A DNA stretch of 64,000 bases. It comes from CADEED01 sp043747875. Its GTDB lineage: Bacteria > Pseudomonadota > Gammaproteobacteria > Steroidobacterales > Steroidobacteraceae. Numbering within the stretch: the first letter of the stretch is position 1; the number at the start of each line of letters is the position of its first letter. Under the pieces are notes generated by a model. It saw only the letters and a list, made by a program, of their open reading frames with translations, did no database searches and had not been told where the DNA came from. Positions 50,468-58,720 of this stretch are shown in pieces. The position numbers were made by a program, and so were the translations under genes. Location of the stretch: assembly GCA_043747875.1 (NCBI GenBank), contig JAYTOI010000025.1, positions 5,132-69,131 of the forward strand. Direction: 5' to 3'.

Positions 50468-51790
50468 TTGCTCGGAATCACGTCGTTCTTCCTGTTGGCA
50501 ACCGAAGTGTTGCACTGGGACCTCACGTTCACGACGGGACTGTCAGCCAAGAACGTAGCCATCTACCTGGTCGCGACCTTCATCGCGCTGCGCATGATCG
50601 TCGGCCGGGCGTCGCTCATGGCGGCCGGGCGCATGCAGTCCGCCTTCATCGTGCTGATCGCCTACGCGATCATCACGTGGGTGATCGCGGCGGTTCTCAT
50701 CGAGTATCCCGGCTACCAGCTGGTGGCGAGCGGCATCAGGCTCAAGGCGAACCTGGTCGACTACTACATATTTTTCGCGGTGTTCCTGTTCGGAGTGCAG
50801 AACTCCGAAGACGCCGTCAAAGTCATCAAGTGGATTCTCGCCGGCGCGGTGTTCGCAAACCTCATGACCTGCCTCGATGCCTCGGGCATCGTCCACATGG
50901 GATACCAGGAGCGCATCGACGGCCGCCAGCAGGGCGCCATCGGTGAGTCCAACCAGTACGCTGCCTACATAGACCTGTTCCTGCCGGGAATCATCGCGGC
51001 CGCGGTCAATGCGCGCGGCATCAAGCGTCTCGCGTGGGTCGGCGGCGTGTTCGTGTCGGTGGGGGCGCTGGTGATGACCGCCTCGCGCGGCGGCTTCGTC
51101 GGGCTGATCATCGCCTGCGCCGTGGGCGCCTATCTATATCGCCACCTCGTGTCGTATAGCCGCGCGGCGGGCTGGGTGCTGGGCTCGCTGGCCGTGTTCG
51201 TGCTCTTCATGAGCTTTTCCAACTACGGAGGACTGCTGAGCGAGCGCGTGTTCGGCCAGACGGCCAGCATCGATGCCAACGAAGCGTCCTCCGGGCGCAC
51301 GGAGATCTGGGCGGCACTGTTCTACACCATGTTCCAGAACCCGATCACGGTCATCACCGGCTTCGGATGGAACGTGTACTGGTCGCTCCCATTCCACTTC
51401 TCGCCGCACAACCACTATTTCGCGCTGTGGTTCAATCTCGGGCTCGTCGGACTGGGCCTCGGCTGCTATCTACTGTTCGGCGCGATCGGTCGCGCGCGTC
51501 GCGCCAGTCTGATCGCGCAGCCGCCGCTGCGCAGTTATTTCATCGCATACGTCATCGGCGGCATCGGCATCGCGGGCGCGGTGTTCTTCGTCGACCTGTA
51601 CACGCCCTGGAACTTCTTCTGGATGTACACCGGTGTGATCATCCGCCTCGCGCTGTGCGTCGCAGAGGCGCCCGCGCCGGTGCCCGCGGCACTCGAGCGG
51701 CGTTCGCGGGCGCGCCTCCCGAAAGCGCGGCGCGATCCGTATGGCTGGGCCGGCGCGACGGACGATTCATCGGGACGAAAGCCGGCATGA
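50468..51790 (+). CDS. Wzy-like O-antigen ligase/polymerase family protein
   Basis: A membrane protein of about 440 residues with ten or more hydrophobic segments and the O-antigen ligase/polymerase signature in its large loop (EASSGRTEIWAALFYTMFQN, then GFGWNVYW and HNHYFALWFNLGLVG). It most likely polymerises repeat units in the periplasm. The start is uncertain: the first common start is a TTG at 50468, but the AAGGGG ribosome site fits a CTG at 50459 better. An ATG at 50430, overlapping the previous stop, is in another frame. It overlaps the next gene by 4 bases. Confidence 0.85.
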   Translation: MLGITSFFLLATEVLHWDLTFTTGLSAKNVAIYLVATFIALRMIVGRASLMAAGRMQSAFIVLIAYAIITWVIAAVLIEYPGYQLVASGIRLKANLVDYYIFFAVFLFGVQNSEDAVKVIKWILAGAVFANLMTCLDASGIVHMGYQERIDGRQQGAIGESNQYAAYIDLFLPGIIAAAVNARGIKRLAWVGGVFVSVGALVMTASRGGFVGLIIACAVGAYLYRHLVSYSRAAGWVLGSLAVFVLFMSFSNYGGLLSERVFGQTASIDANEASSGRTEIWAALFYTMFQNPITVITGFGWNVYWSLPFHFSPHNHYFALWFNLGLVGLGLGCYLLFGAIGRARRASLIAQPPLRSYFIAYVIGGIGIAGAVFFVDLYTPWNFFWMYTGVIIRLALCVAEAPAPVPAALERRSRARLPKARRDPYGWAGATDDSSGRKPA

Positions 51791-52959
51791 GCGCGCGTCG
51801 GATCTGCATCGTCGGTCTCGACTCGTACGGCATGCTGACGGGCAAGGGCGATCTCGAGTACGTCGGCGGCGAGTCGGTGCAGCACGTGCTGCTGGCGCGC
51901 GCGTGGCGCGATCAGGGCCACGATGTGTCGATCGTCGTGCACGACGAGGGCTTCGGTCCGAAGCGCGTGGTCGACGGCATCACCGCCATCGCCGCGCACA
52001 CGCGGCACGGCGGATTGCCGGGGCTGCGCTTTTTCCATCCGCGCGCCAGCAAGCTGGTCAGCGCGCTCAGCGCGGCCGACGCGGACATCTACTATCAATC
52101 GCCGGCCGGCGCGAACACCGGCATCGTCGCGTGGTACTGCCGCATGACCGGCCGGCAATTCATCTTCCGCGTGGCTTCCGACAGCGATTGCGAAAAGGAG
52201 CACGGCCGCCTGCGGTTCGGGCGCGACCGTCTGCTGTTCGACTTCGGCCTCAAGCGCGCGCATCTGGTCGCTGCGCAGACCAATACCCAGGCGCGCATGC
52301 TGCGGGAGCATCACGACCTCGACAGCACCATCATCAACATGATGGTGGAGCCGCCGTCGCGCGTGAGCGCGCGAGAAAGCGGCGCGGCGCTGCCGGTGAA
52401 GGACATCGACGTGCTGTGGCTCAGCAATCTGCGCGCGTTGAAGCGTCCGGAGCTGGCGCTGGAGCTTGCGCGCGAGCTGCCGCAGGTGAAGTTCACGATC
52501 GCCGGCGGTCCGATGCCCGGCGGACAGACTTACTACGACGATGTCGCGGCTGCCGCCGCACGCCTGCCGAACGTCACGATGCTGGGCGCGGTGCGCTACT
52601 CGGACACCGGGGCGCTGTTCGATCGCGCGAAGCTGTTCCTCAACACCTCGAGCATCGAGGGATTTCCCAACACCTTCCTGCAAGCCTGGATCCGCGGCGT
52701 ACCCGTGGTGAGCTTCTTCGATCCCGACGGAATGACGCAGCGCCTGCAGCTCGGCCGCATCGCGAAGTCCGTGGACGACATGCGCGAGGGCATTCGCGGC
52801 TTGTTGGACGTGGACACCCACCGCGACGCCATCGGCCGGCGCGCGCGCGATTTCGCGGCGCGCGAGTTCACCGCGGCGGTGGCCGCCCGCTATATCGAAT
52901 CACTCGAAATCCGGCAGCGCGAACAGTTCGGCGCTGTCGACGGAGGAACCGTTCCATGA
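51787..52959 (+). CDS. Glycosyltransferase (GT-B type) of the EPS locus, first of three
   Basis: A 390-residue GT-B enzyme. N-terminal half starts RICIVGLDSYGML with an unusual KGDLEYVGGESVQ loop; the C-terminal half has VLWLSNLRALKRPELALELA and the donor site LNTSSIEGFPNTFLQAWIRG with the GT4 Glu. Specificity cannot be told. It begins in an ATGA overlap with the Wzy-like gene and ends in one with the next transferase, so these genes are tightly coupled. Confidence 0.88.
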   Translation: MSARRICIVGLDSYGMLTGKGDLEYVGGESVQHVLLARAWRDQGHDVSIVVHDEGFGPKRVVDGITAIAAHTRHGGLPGLRFFHPRASKLVSALSAADADIYYQSPAGANTGIVAWYCRMTGRQFIFRVASDSDCEKEHGRLRFGRDRLLFDFGLKRAHLVAAQTNTQARMLREHHDLDSTIINMMVEPPSRVSARESGAALPVKDIDVLWLSNLRALKRPELALELARELPQVKFTIAGGPMPGGQTYYDDVAAAAARLPNVTMLGAVRYSDTGALFDRAKLFLNTSSIEGFPNTFLQAWIRGVPVVSFFDPDGMTQRLQLGRIAKSVDDMREGIRGLLDVDTHRDAIGRRARDFAAREFTAAVAARYIESLEIRQREQFGAVDGGTVP

Positions 52960-54194
52960 ACACTCCCGCCCTCGTGAATGCAACATTTGCCGACGCGAGC
53001 ATGGGTGCGCTGGCACCCCCGGCTACCACTGCCGCAGAGAGCACGGTGGCTGCCACCACGCGGCCGGACGTACTGTTCCTGCTCAACAATCTCGGCATCG
53101 GCGGCTCGGAGCGCAAGATCGTACGTCTTGCGAACCGCCTCAAGGATGACGGCGTGCACGTGACGCTGGCCTGCCTCAACGGGCCGTTCACCATCGAGCC
53201 GAAGATCCGCCGCGACGTGCCGCTCACGAAACTCGAGCGCAGCGGCAAGTTTTCGCTGGGCGCGTTGTGGCGCCTGCGCAAAACCATCGTGCAGCAGCGT
53301 CCGGCCACCGTCATCGCCGTAAATCTCTACGCCGCGCTGTACATCGCGCTGGCGTGTTTTGCGCTGCCATTTCGGCCGCGTACCGTGGCGCTGGTGAATA
53401 CCTCGACGTTCCGCGGACATCCGTTCTGGAAGCGCATGTATCAGCGCGTGCTGGGGCGCTTCGATCACACCGTGCACGGCTCGGAGGCGCAACGCGGCTT
53501 CTGGTTCAAGGCCAACTGCAAGGCCTGGTCGAGCTCCACGGTGATCTACAACGGTGTCGACTCGACCCACTTCGAATCGACGCAGAGTTTCGAGGCTGCC
53601 AAGCGGCTGCGCGCCCAACTCGGACTCAAGCCCGAAGCGCTGCTGTTGGGCACCGTCGGCATGTGCCGCCCGGAGAAGAACCAGGAAGCGTTGTTGACGA
53701 CACTGCGCCGGCTGCGCGTCGCGCGGGTCGATGCGCACCTGGCCATCGCCGGTGACGGCCCGCTGAAGGAGCATTTGAAACGTCGAGCGATCGCGCTCGA
53801 GATCGCGGATCGCGTGCACTTCCTCGGCGCGCTCGAAGACGTCCGCCCGCTGCTCGGCGCACTCGATGTGTTCGTGCTGCCGTCGAGTGCGGTGGAGTCC
53901 TTCTCCAACGCCGCGCTCGAGGCCATGTCGATGGGGCGTCCCGTGATCCTCTCCGACATCGGCGGCGCGCGCGAGATGATCCACGACGGTGCCGAGGGCT
54001 ATGTCGTGGCATCCACCGAGCTCGAGGCGCGCATGCCGGCGTTGATCGCGTCCTTGTACGCCGATCGGCGCAAGCGGCTGCAGATGGGCATCGCCGCGCG
54101 CAACCGCGCCGTCACTTGCTTTTCGGTGGCGGCGATGGTCGCCGGCTATCGTTCGATCCTCGGGGGGTTGCAGCACGGTGGAGACGTGCAATGA
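52956..54194 (+). CDS. Glycosyltransferase (GT4) of the EPS locus, second of three
   Basis: A 412-residue GT4 enzyme with an extra 35-residue N-terminus. VLFLLNNLGIGGSERKIVRL is the classic acceptor-side opening; GTVGMCRPEKNQEALLTTLR and LPSSAVESFSNAALEAMSMG form the donor site. CGGAGG precedes the ATG, which overlaps the stop of the preceding gene. It ends in an ATGA overlap with the next transferase. Confidence 0.92.
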   Translation: MNTPALVNATFADASMGALAPPATTAAESTVAATTRPDVLFLLNNLGIGGSERKIVRLANRLKDDGVHVTLACLNGPFTIEPKIRRDVPLTKLERSGKFSLGALWRLRKTIVQQRPATVIAVNLYAALYIALACFALPFRPRTVALVNTSTFRGHPFWKRMYQRVLGRFDHTVHGSEAQRGFWFKANCKAWSSSTVIYNGVDSTHFESTQSFEAAKRLRAQLGLKPEALLLGTVGMCRPEKNQEALLTTLRRLRVARVDAHLAIAGDGPLKEHLKRRAIALEIADRVHFLGALEDVRPLLGALDVFVLPSSAVESFSNAALEAMSMGRPVILSDIGGAREMIHDGAEGYVVASTELEARMPALIASLYADRRKRLQMGIAARNRAVTCFSVAAMVAGYRSILGGLQHGGDVQ

Positions 54195-55336
54195 ATGCCA
54201 GTGTCCAGCTCGTGACCCATGCGCTGCAATCGCCGGCGCGCGTGCCGCAGGAAGGCCGCGCACGGGTCGTACAGCTCGGTCCGAGCCTCGAAGTGCGCGG
54301 TGGCGTCACCTCGGTCGAGCAGATCATCTGTGACTATCTATCGCCGTACGTGTCGCTGAAACACATAGCGACGATGGAAGAAGGCTCCATCCTGAAGAAG
54401 GCCGCGGTGTTCGCGCGCGCGGTGCAGACGCTGCGACGCGCGCTGGATTCGCCGAACCCTTCGATATTCCACGTCCATTTCGCGTCGCGCGGCAGCACGC
54501 TGCGCAAGCTGATTCTCGCCGAGATGATCGCCAACACCGGTCGTCCGCTGATCATGCACGCGCACGGCGCACGCTTCGATTCATTTCACCGCGGGCTGCC
54601 GAAGATCCTGCGCGCGCGCGTCAACGCCACGCTGCAACGCGCGACGCTGGTGATCGCCCTGTCGCAGCAGTGGCGCGAGTTCTTCGTGAACGAGTGCGAG
54701 CTGTCGCCCGCGCACGTCACCGTATTGCCGAACCCCGTGCGCTGGCAGCCCGAGGTGCCGAATCGTGCCGGTCGTTCGACGGTGCAGTTCGTGTCGCTGG
54801 GTCGTCTGTCGGGCCGCAAGGGTTCGTACGACCTGGTGAACGCCTATGCGGCGCTGCCGCCGCAGCTGCGGGCCCGCGCGCGCCTGGTGCTCGCGGGCGA
54901 TGGGGATGTGGAGGGTGTTCGCAAGCTGGCGGCGCCGTTCGGCGACTCCGTGCGCGTGTTGTCGTGGATCGGCCCGGCCGAACGCGACCGTCTGCTGGCC
55001 GACAGCGACGTATTCGCGCTGCCGTCGTATGCCGAAGGACTGCCGATGGCGTTGCTCGAGGCCATGGCCGCCGGGCTGCCGGCCATCACCACGCCGGTAG
55101 GCGGCATTCCGGATGTATTCACCCACGGTGCGGAAGGGTTGTTAGTGCAGCCCGGCCGCGTCGATGAGCTCTGCGCCGCGATGACGCGGCTCATTTGCGA
55201 CGCCGCCGAACGGCTCGCCTGCGGCTCGCGCGCGCACACGCGCACGCGCGCGTTGGACGTGCATGTGTATGCGCGTCGTCTCGCAGATCTTTATCACCGC
55301 ATCGCGCCGGTGGCCGAAATCAAGGAGTTTGGATGA
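54191..55336 (+). CDS. Glycosyltransferase (GT4) of the EPS locus, third of three
   Basis: A 381-residue GT4 enzyme. RARVVQLGPSLEVRGGVTSV opens the first half; VQFVSLGRLSGRKGSYDLVN and ALPSYAEGLPMALLEAMAAG mark the donor site. It probably completes the repeat unit. It overlaps the second transferase and the CapK-like gene by 4 bases each. Confidence 0.92.
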   Translation: MNASVQLVTHALQSPARVPQEGRARVVQLGPSLEVRGGVTSVEQIICDYLSPYVSLKHIATMEEGSILKKAAVFARAVQTLRRALDSPNPSIFHVHFASRGSTLRKLILAEMIANTGRPLIMHAHGARFDSFHRGLPKILRARVNATLQRATLVIALSQQWREFFVNECELSPAHVTVLPNPVRWQPEVPNRAGRSTVQFVSLGRLSGRKGSYDLVNAYAALPPQLRARARLVLAGDGDVEGVRKLAAPFGDSVRVLSWIGPAERDRLLADSDVFALPSYAEGLPMALLEAMAAGLPAITTPVGGIPDVFTHGAEGLLVQPGRVDELCAAMTRLICDAAERLACGSRAHTRTRALDVHVYARRLADLYHRIAPVAEIKEFG

Positions 55337-56718
55337 GCGCCGTGGCATCTCTCACTGGATTCCTCAAGAAGAATGTTCTCGGACAGAACCTCATCCGACG
55401 CAATCCCTTCTACTACGAACGCGCCAGCGAGATCTTTGCCGAGGTCGAGGCACTCGATGCCGCCGGCCGCCGCGTCTGGGTCAAGGAGCAGTTGAAGTGC
55501 ACGCTCGACGTGGCGCGCGGCACCGACTACGGACGCAGCGTGCACGGCGACACCCACATCGGCAGCTGGCCGCTGCTCGAGAAAGAGTTGCTGCGCCACG
55601 GATTGCAGGCGTTCACGTCCGGCTACGACTGGCTGTCTGCCCCCGCGACCACCGGCGGCACCAGCGGCGTGCCGCTCAAGGTGGTGCGCTCGCTGCAAGC
55701 CATCGTGTTCGAGCAGGCAACCATCGACCGCGTCATCGAGGTCGCCGGTGCCAAGGCACGCACGGCGCGCACCACCATCCTGCGCGGCGACAATCCGCGC
55801 GACATCGTCGTCTCGCCGAACCCGGAGATCGAGTACATCAACGGCGGTCGCATGATGACGATGAGCGCCAACGCCATCACGCACGTGAGCGTCGAGAACG
55901 TTGCCAACCAGATCGAGAAGTTCGGCCCGGAGCTGCTGTGCGCGTATCCGAGCGCGCTGGAGACTTTGTGTCGCTACTTGCGCGACACGGGCCGGCGCAT
56001 CCCTATCCAGGCGGTGGTGACGTCCTCTGAAGTAGTCCGCCCCGAGGCCTGGCGGCTCATCGAGCAGACACTCGGCGCGCGCCTGGTCGACTATTACGGC
56101 CAGGCCGAGCGCATCGCGTTTGCATACGCCACTGCGCCGCGCGAGTACCGCTTCTCGTGCGCGTATTCGCACGTGGAGTTCATTCCCTACGACGGTCAGA
56201 TCTCGCGGCGCGAGTCGGCGCATCGGCTCTACGAGATCGTCGGCACGTCGTACTGGAACAACTTGTTGCCGATCGTGCGCTATCGCACCGGCGATCTCAT
56301 CCGTCTGCCCGGCGACTGGGGGCCCAATGAGCTCGAGGAACTCGCGCTCGGGCTGCGGACCTTCGACGGTGTACTCGGACGCCAGCAGGAGTTGATCGTC
56401 TGCCCGCAGAGCATCCGCTTGACCGGCGTCGGCTGCACGCCCCGCGAAGTCGAGCACGTCGTGCGCATGCAGGTGGTGCAGGAGGCCGAAGACGAAGTGC
56501 GCATCTTCGTGCTGACGACCGACGGTTTCTGTCGCGAAGACGCGGAGAACCTGCTGGCCAACGCGCGCGCGCGCATCCCCGAGGACGTCGCCGTCACCGT
56601 CGAGATCGCGACGCGGCTCGAGCGCACGCCGCGCGGCAAGACGCCCCTCATCGTTCACCGGCCGCCGGTCCACGATGCATTGCGGCGCCAGGGCGTCGAG
56701 CCGTTGTTCACTAGATAG
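55333..56718 (+). CDS. CapK-like (phenylacetate-CoA ligase family) adenylate-forming protein
   Basis: A 461-residue member of the adenylate-forming superfamily as found in capsule and EPS loci (CapK). It shows a Thr/Gly/Ser phosphate loop ATTGGTSGVPLKVV, VSSEVVRPE-like VTSSEVVRPEAWRLIEQ, DYYGQAERIAFAY and the late RYRTGDLIRLPG and RTFDGVLGRQQEL. Family members activate acids; in EPS loci the role is unproven and could be activation of an acyl or amino-acid substituent. AAGGAG precedes the ATG, which overlaps the third transferase. Confidence 0.87.
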   Translation: MSAVASLTGFLKKNVLGQNLIRRNPFYYERASEIFAEVEALDAAGRRVWVKEQLKCTLDVARGTDYGRSVHGDTHIGSWPLLEKELLRHGLQAFTSGYDWLSAPATTGGTSGVPLKVVRSLQAIVFEQATIDRVIEVAGAKARTARTTILRGDNPRDIVVSPNPEIEYINGGRMMTMSANAITHVSVENVANQIEKFGPELLCAYPSALETLCRYLRDTGRRIPIQAVVTSSEVVRPEAWRLIEQTLGARLVDYYGQAERIAFAYATAPREYRFSCAYSHVEFIPYDGQISRRESAHRLYEIVGTSYWNNLLPIVRYRTGDLIRLPGDWGPNELEELALGLRTFDGVLGRQQELIVCPQSIRLTGVGCTPREVEHVVRMQVVQEAEDEVRIFVLTTDGFCREDAENLLANARARIPEDVAVTVEIATRLERTPRGKTPLIVHRPPVHDALRRQGVEPLFTR

Positions 56719-56725
56719 ATAATCC

Positions 56726-58720
56726 ATGCAACAGCCTGGCTGGTATTTGAAGCGCCTCCGACGCATGTCGGGCGCGGAAGTCGCGTATCGTCTGGCGCGA
56801 TCGGTGCGCATGGTCACCGGCCAGTTCACGGCCAACGAAGTGCCGGCCCGCGACAGCTTCGCGACCGATCTGCGGTTCCTGCCGCCGTTCGTCGCGTTCG
56901 CGCCCGATGCGTTGATCGCGGCGGCCGATCGCGTGCTGGCGGGGCGATTCTCGTTTTTCGACCTCGACGATTGCGATCTTGGCGATCCGCCACAGTGGAA
57001 TCGCGATCCGCTCACGCATCGCGTCGCCGCGTTGAACCGGGCAACGGGCATCGACTATCGCGATGAGCGCATCGTCGGCAACATCAAGTATCTGTGGGAG
57101 GCGAACCGCCACCTGCATCTGCCGACGCTCGGCCAGGCGTTCGCATTGACGGGCGACATGCGTTACGCGTTCGGCGTGCAGCAGCAGATCGATTCCTGGA
57201 TCGCGCAATGCCCGCCGGGCCGTGGCGCCAACTGGGCCAGCGCGCTCGAGCTCGGGATCCGGTTGATCAACTGGAGCCTCACCTGGCAGCTCATCGGCGG
57301 CGGTCGTTCGCGCCTGTTCGACGCGCCCGAGGGAGCGGCGTTCCGCGAGCGCTGGCTGAGGTCCATCTACGAGCAAGCCCGCATGGTCGCCGGCAACCTG
57401 TCGCGCTTCTCCTCGGCCAACAATCATCTGATCGGCGAAGCCGCGGGCGTATACGTCGCCGCTTCGACGTGGCCCATGTGGCCGGACATGCGCGATTGGG
57501 GCGGGCGTTGCCGGGAGATCCTCGAGCAGGAATGCCTCAAGCAAAATGCTCCGGACGGCGGCAATCGTGAGCAGGCCTTCGCGTATCAAACCTTCGTGAT
57601 CGACTTCCTGCTGCTCGCCGGGCTCGCGGCGCGCGCGCGTGGCGAGGATTTCTCGCCCGTCTATTGGCGGCGGCTCGAGGTGATGATCGACTTCCTGGCT
57701 TCGATGACCGACGGCGCCGGGCGACTGCCGATGGTCGGCGATGCCGACGACGGCTACGTCGTAAAGCTCGCGCAGGAGTCCGGCTTCAGCGCGCACCGCT
57801 CGCAGATCGCCACCGGCGCGGTGTTGTTCGAACGCCCGGATCTGGCGGCCAAGGCCGGCCTCGCCGACGGCAAGACCATCACCCTGCTCGGCGTCGAGTC
57901 GGGACGGCGCATCACGCGGCTGCGGGAGCGCGGCCGTGCCGGCTTCCGGCCGCACCAGCAGTTCACCGAGGCCGGTTACTATCTACTCGGCAGCGCCTTC
58001 GAGACGCCCGATGAAGTGCGTGTTCTGGTCGACGCGGGCCCGCTGGGCTATCTGACGCTCGCGGCGCATGGCCATGCCGATGCGCTGTCGTTCCTGCTGA
58101 CGATCGGCGATCGCGAGATCCTCATCGATCCGGGCACCTACGCGTATCACACCGAGCCGGGATGGCGGCGATATTTTCGCGGCACCTCGGCGCACAACAC
58201 CGTCGGTATCGACGGGCAGGATCAGTCACAGCAGGCTGGAAACTTCATGTGGACCGATCACGCTCGTGCGCGCTGCATCGAGTTCGATGTCGGTGCCGGG
58301 CGACAAACATTCATTGGGGAACACCACGGCTTCGAGCGGCTCGAAGACCCCGTGGTACATCGACGCGAAATTGTCTTCGAGCCTGGCGCGCGCCGCATCG
58401 AAGTGAACGACATCCTGCGCTGCGCCGGCCGGCACGTGGCCTGCCGCGCGTGGCACTTTGCCGAAGACTGCGAGGTGACGCCGCATGGCGACGGTCTGAA
58501 GATCGTCGCGGGGCGCACGCAGGTATTGATGGAGCCGCGTCAGCCGCTGGAGCGCGTCGAGGTCCAGCGCGGCGGCAACGCATCGCAAGGGGGCTGGGTT
58601 TCGCGCGGCTTCGGCCGCAAGGTGCCGACGACCACCGTGCGCTGGTATTCGCGCGTCGAGGGCGATACGCACCTGGGGACACGACTCGTGTACACGAGGT
58701 CGGGCAACGTTGGCCTCTGA
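56726..58720 (+). CDS. Heparinase II/III-like (alginate-lyase family) protein
   Basis: A 664-residue protein with an N-terminal alpha/alpha-toroid (about 60-330: LPTLGQAFALTGDMRYAFGV, WASALELGIRLINWSLTW, SSANNHLIGEAAGVYVAAS) and a C-terminal beta-sandwich with the heparinase II/III site AHGHADALSFLLTIGDREIL and IDPGTYAYHTEP. No signal peptide is visible at the N-terminus (MQQPGWYLKRLRRMS), as in other EPS-locus members, so its location is unclear. Such proteins may be epimerases or lyases acting on uronic acids, in line with the AlgD-like gene. Its end overlaps the last gene. Confidence 0.88.
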   Translation: MQQPGWYLKRLRRMSGAEVAYRLARSVRMVTGQFTANEVPARDSFATDLRFLPPFVAFAPDALIAAADRVLAGRFSFFDLDDCDLGDPPQWNRDPLTHRVAALNRATGIDYRDERIVGNIKYLWEANRHLHLPTLGQAFALTGDMRYAFGVQQQIDSWIAQCPPGRGANWASALELGIRLINWSLTWQLIGGGRSRLFDAPEGAAFRERWLRSIYEQARMVAGNLSRFSSANNHLIGEAAGVYVAASTWPMWPDMRDWGGRCREILEQECLKQNAPDGGNREQAFAYQTFVIDFLLLAGLAARARGEDFSPVYWRRLEVMIDFLASMTDGAGRLPMVGDADDGYVVKLAQESGFSAHRSQIATGAVLFERPDLAAKAGLADGKTITLLGVESGRRITRLRERGRAGFRPHQQFTEAGYYLLGSAFETPDEVRVLVDAGPLGYLTLAAHGHADALSFLLTIGDREILIDPGTYAYHTEPGWRRYFRGTSAHNTVGIDGQDQSQQAGNFMWTDHARARCIEFDVGAGRQTFIGEHHGFERLEDPVVHRREIVFEPGARRIEVNDILRCAGRHVACRAWHFAEDCEVTPHGDGLKIVAGRTQVLMEPRQPLERVEVQRGGNASQGGWVSRGFGRKVPTTTVRWYSRVEGDTHLGTRLVYTRSGNVGL

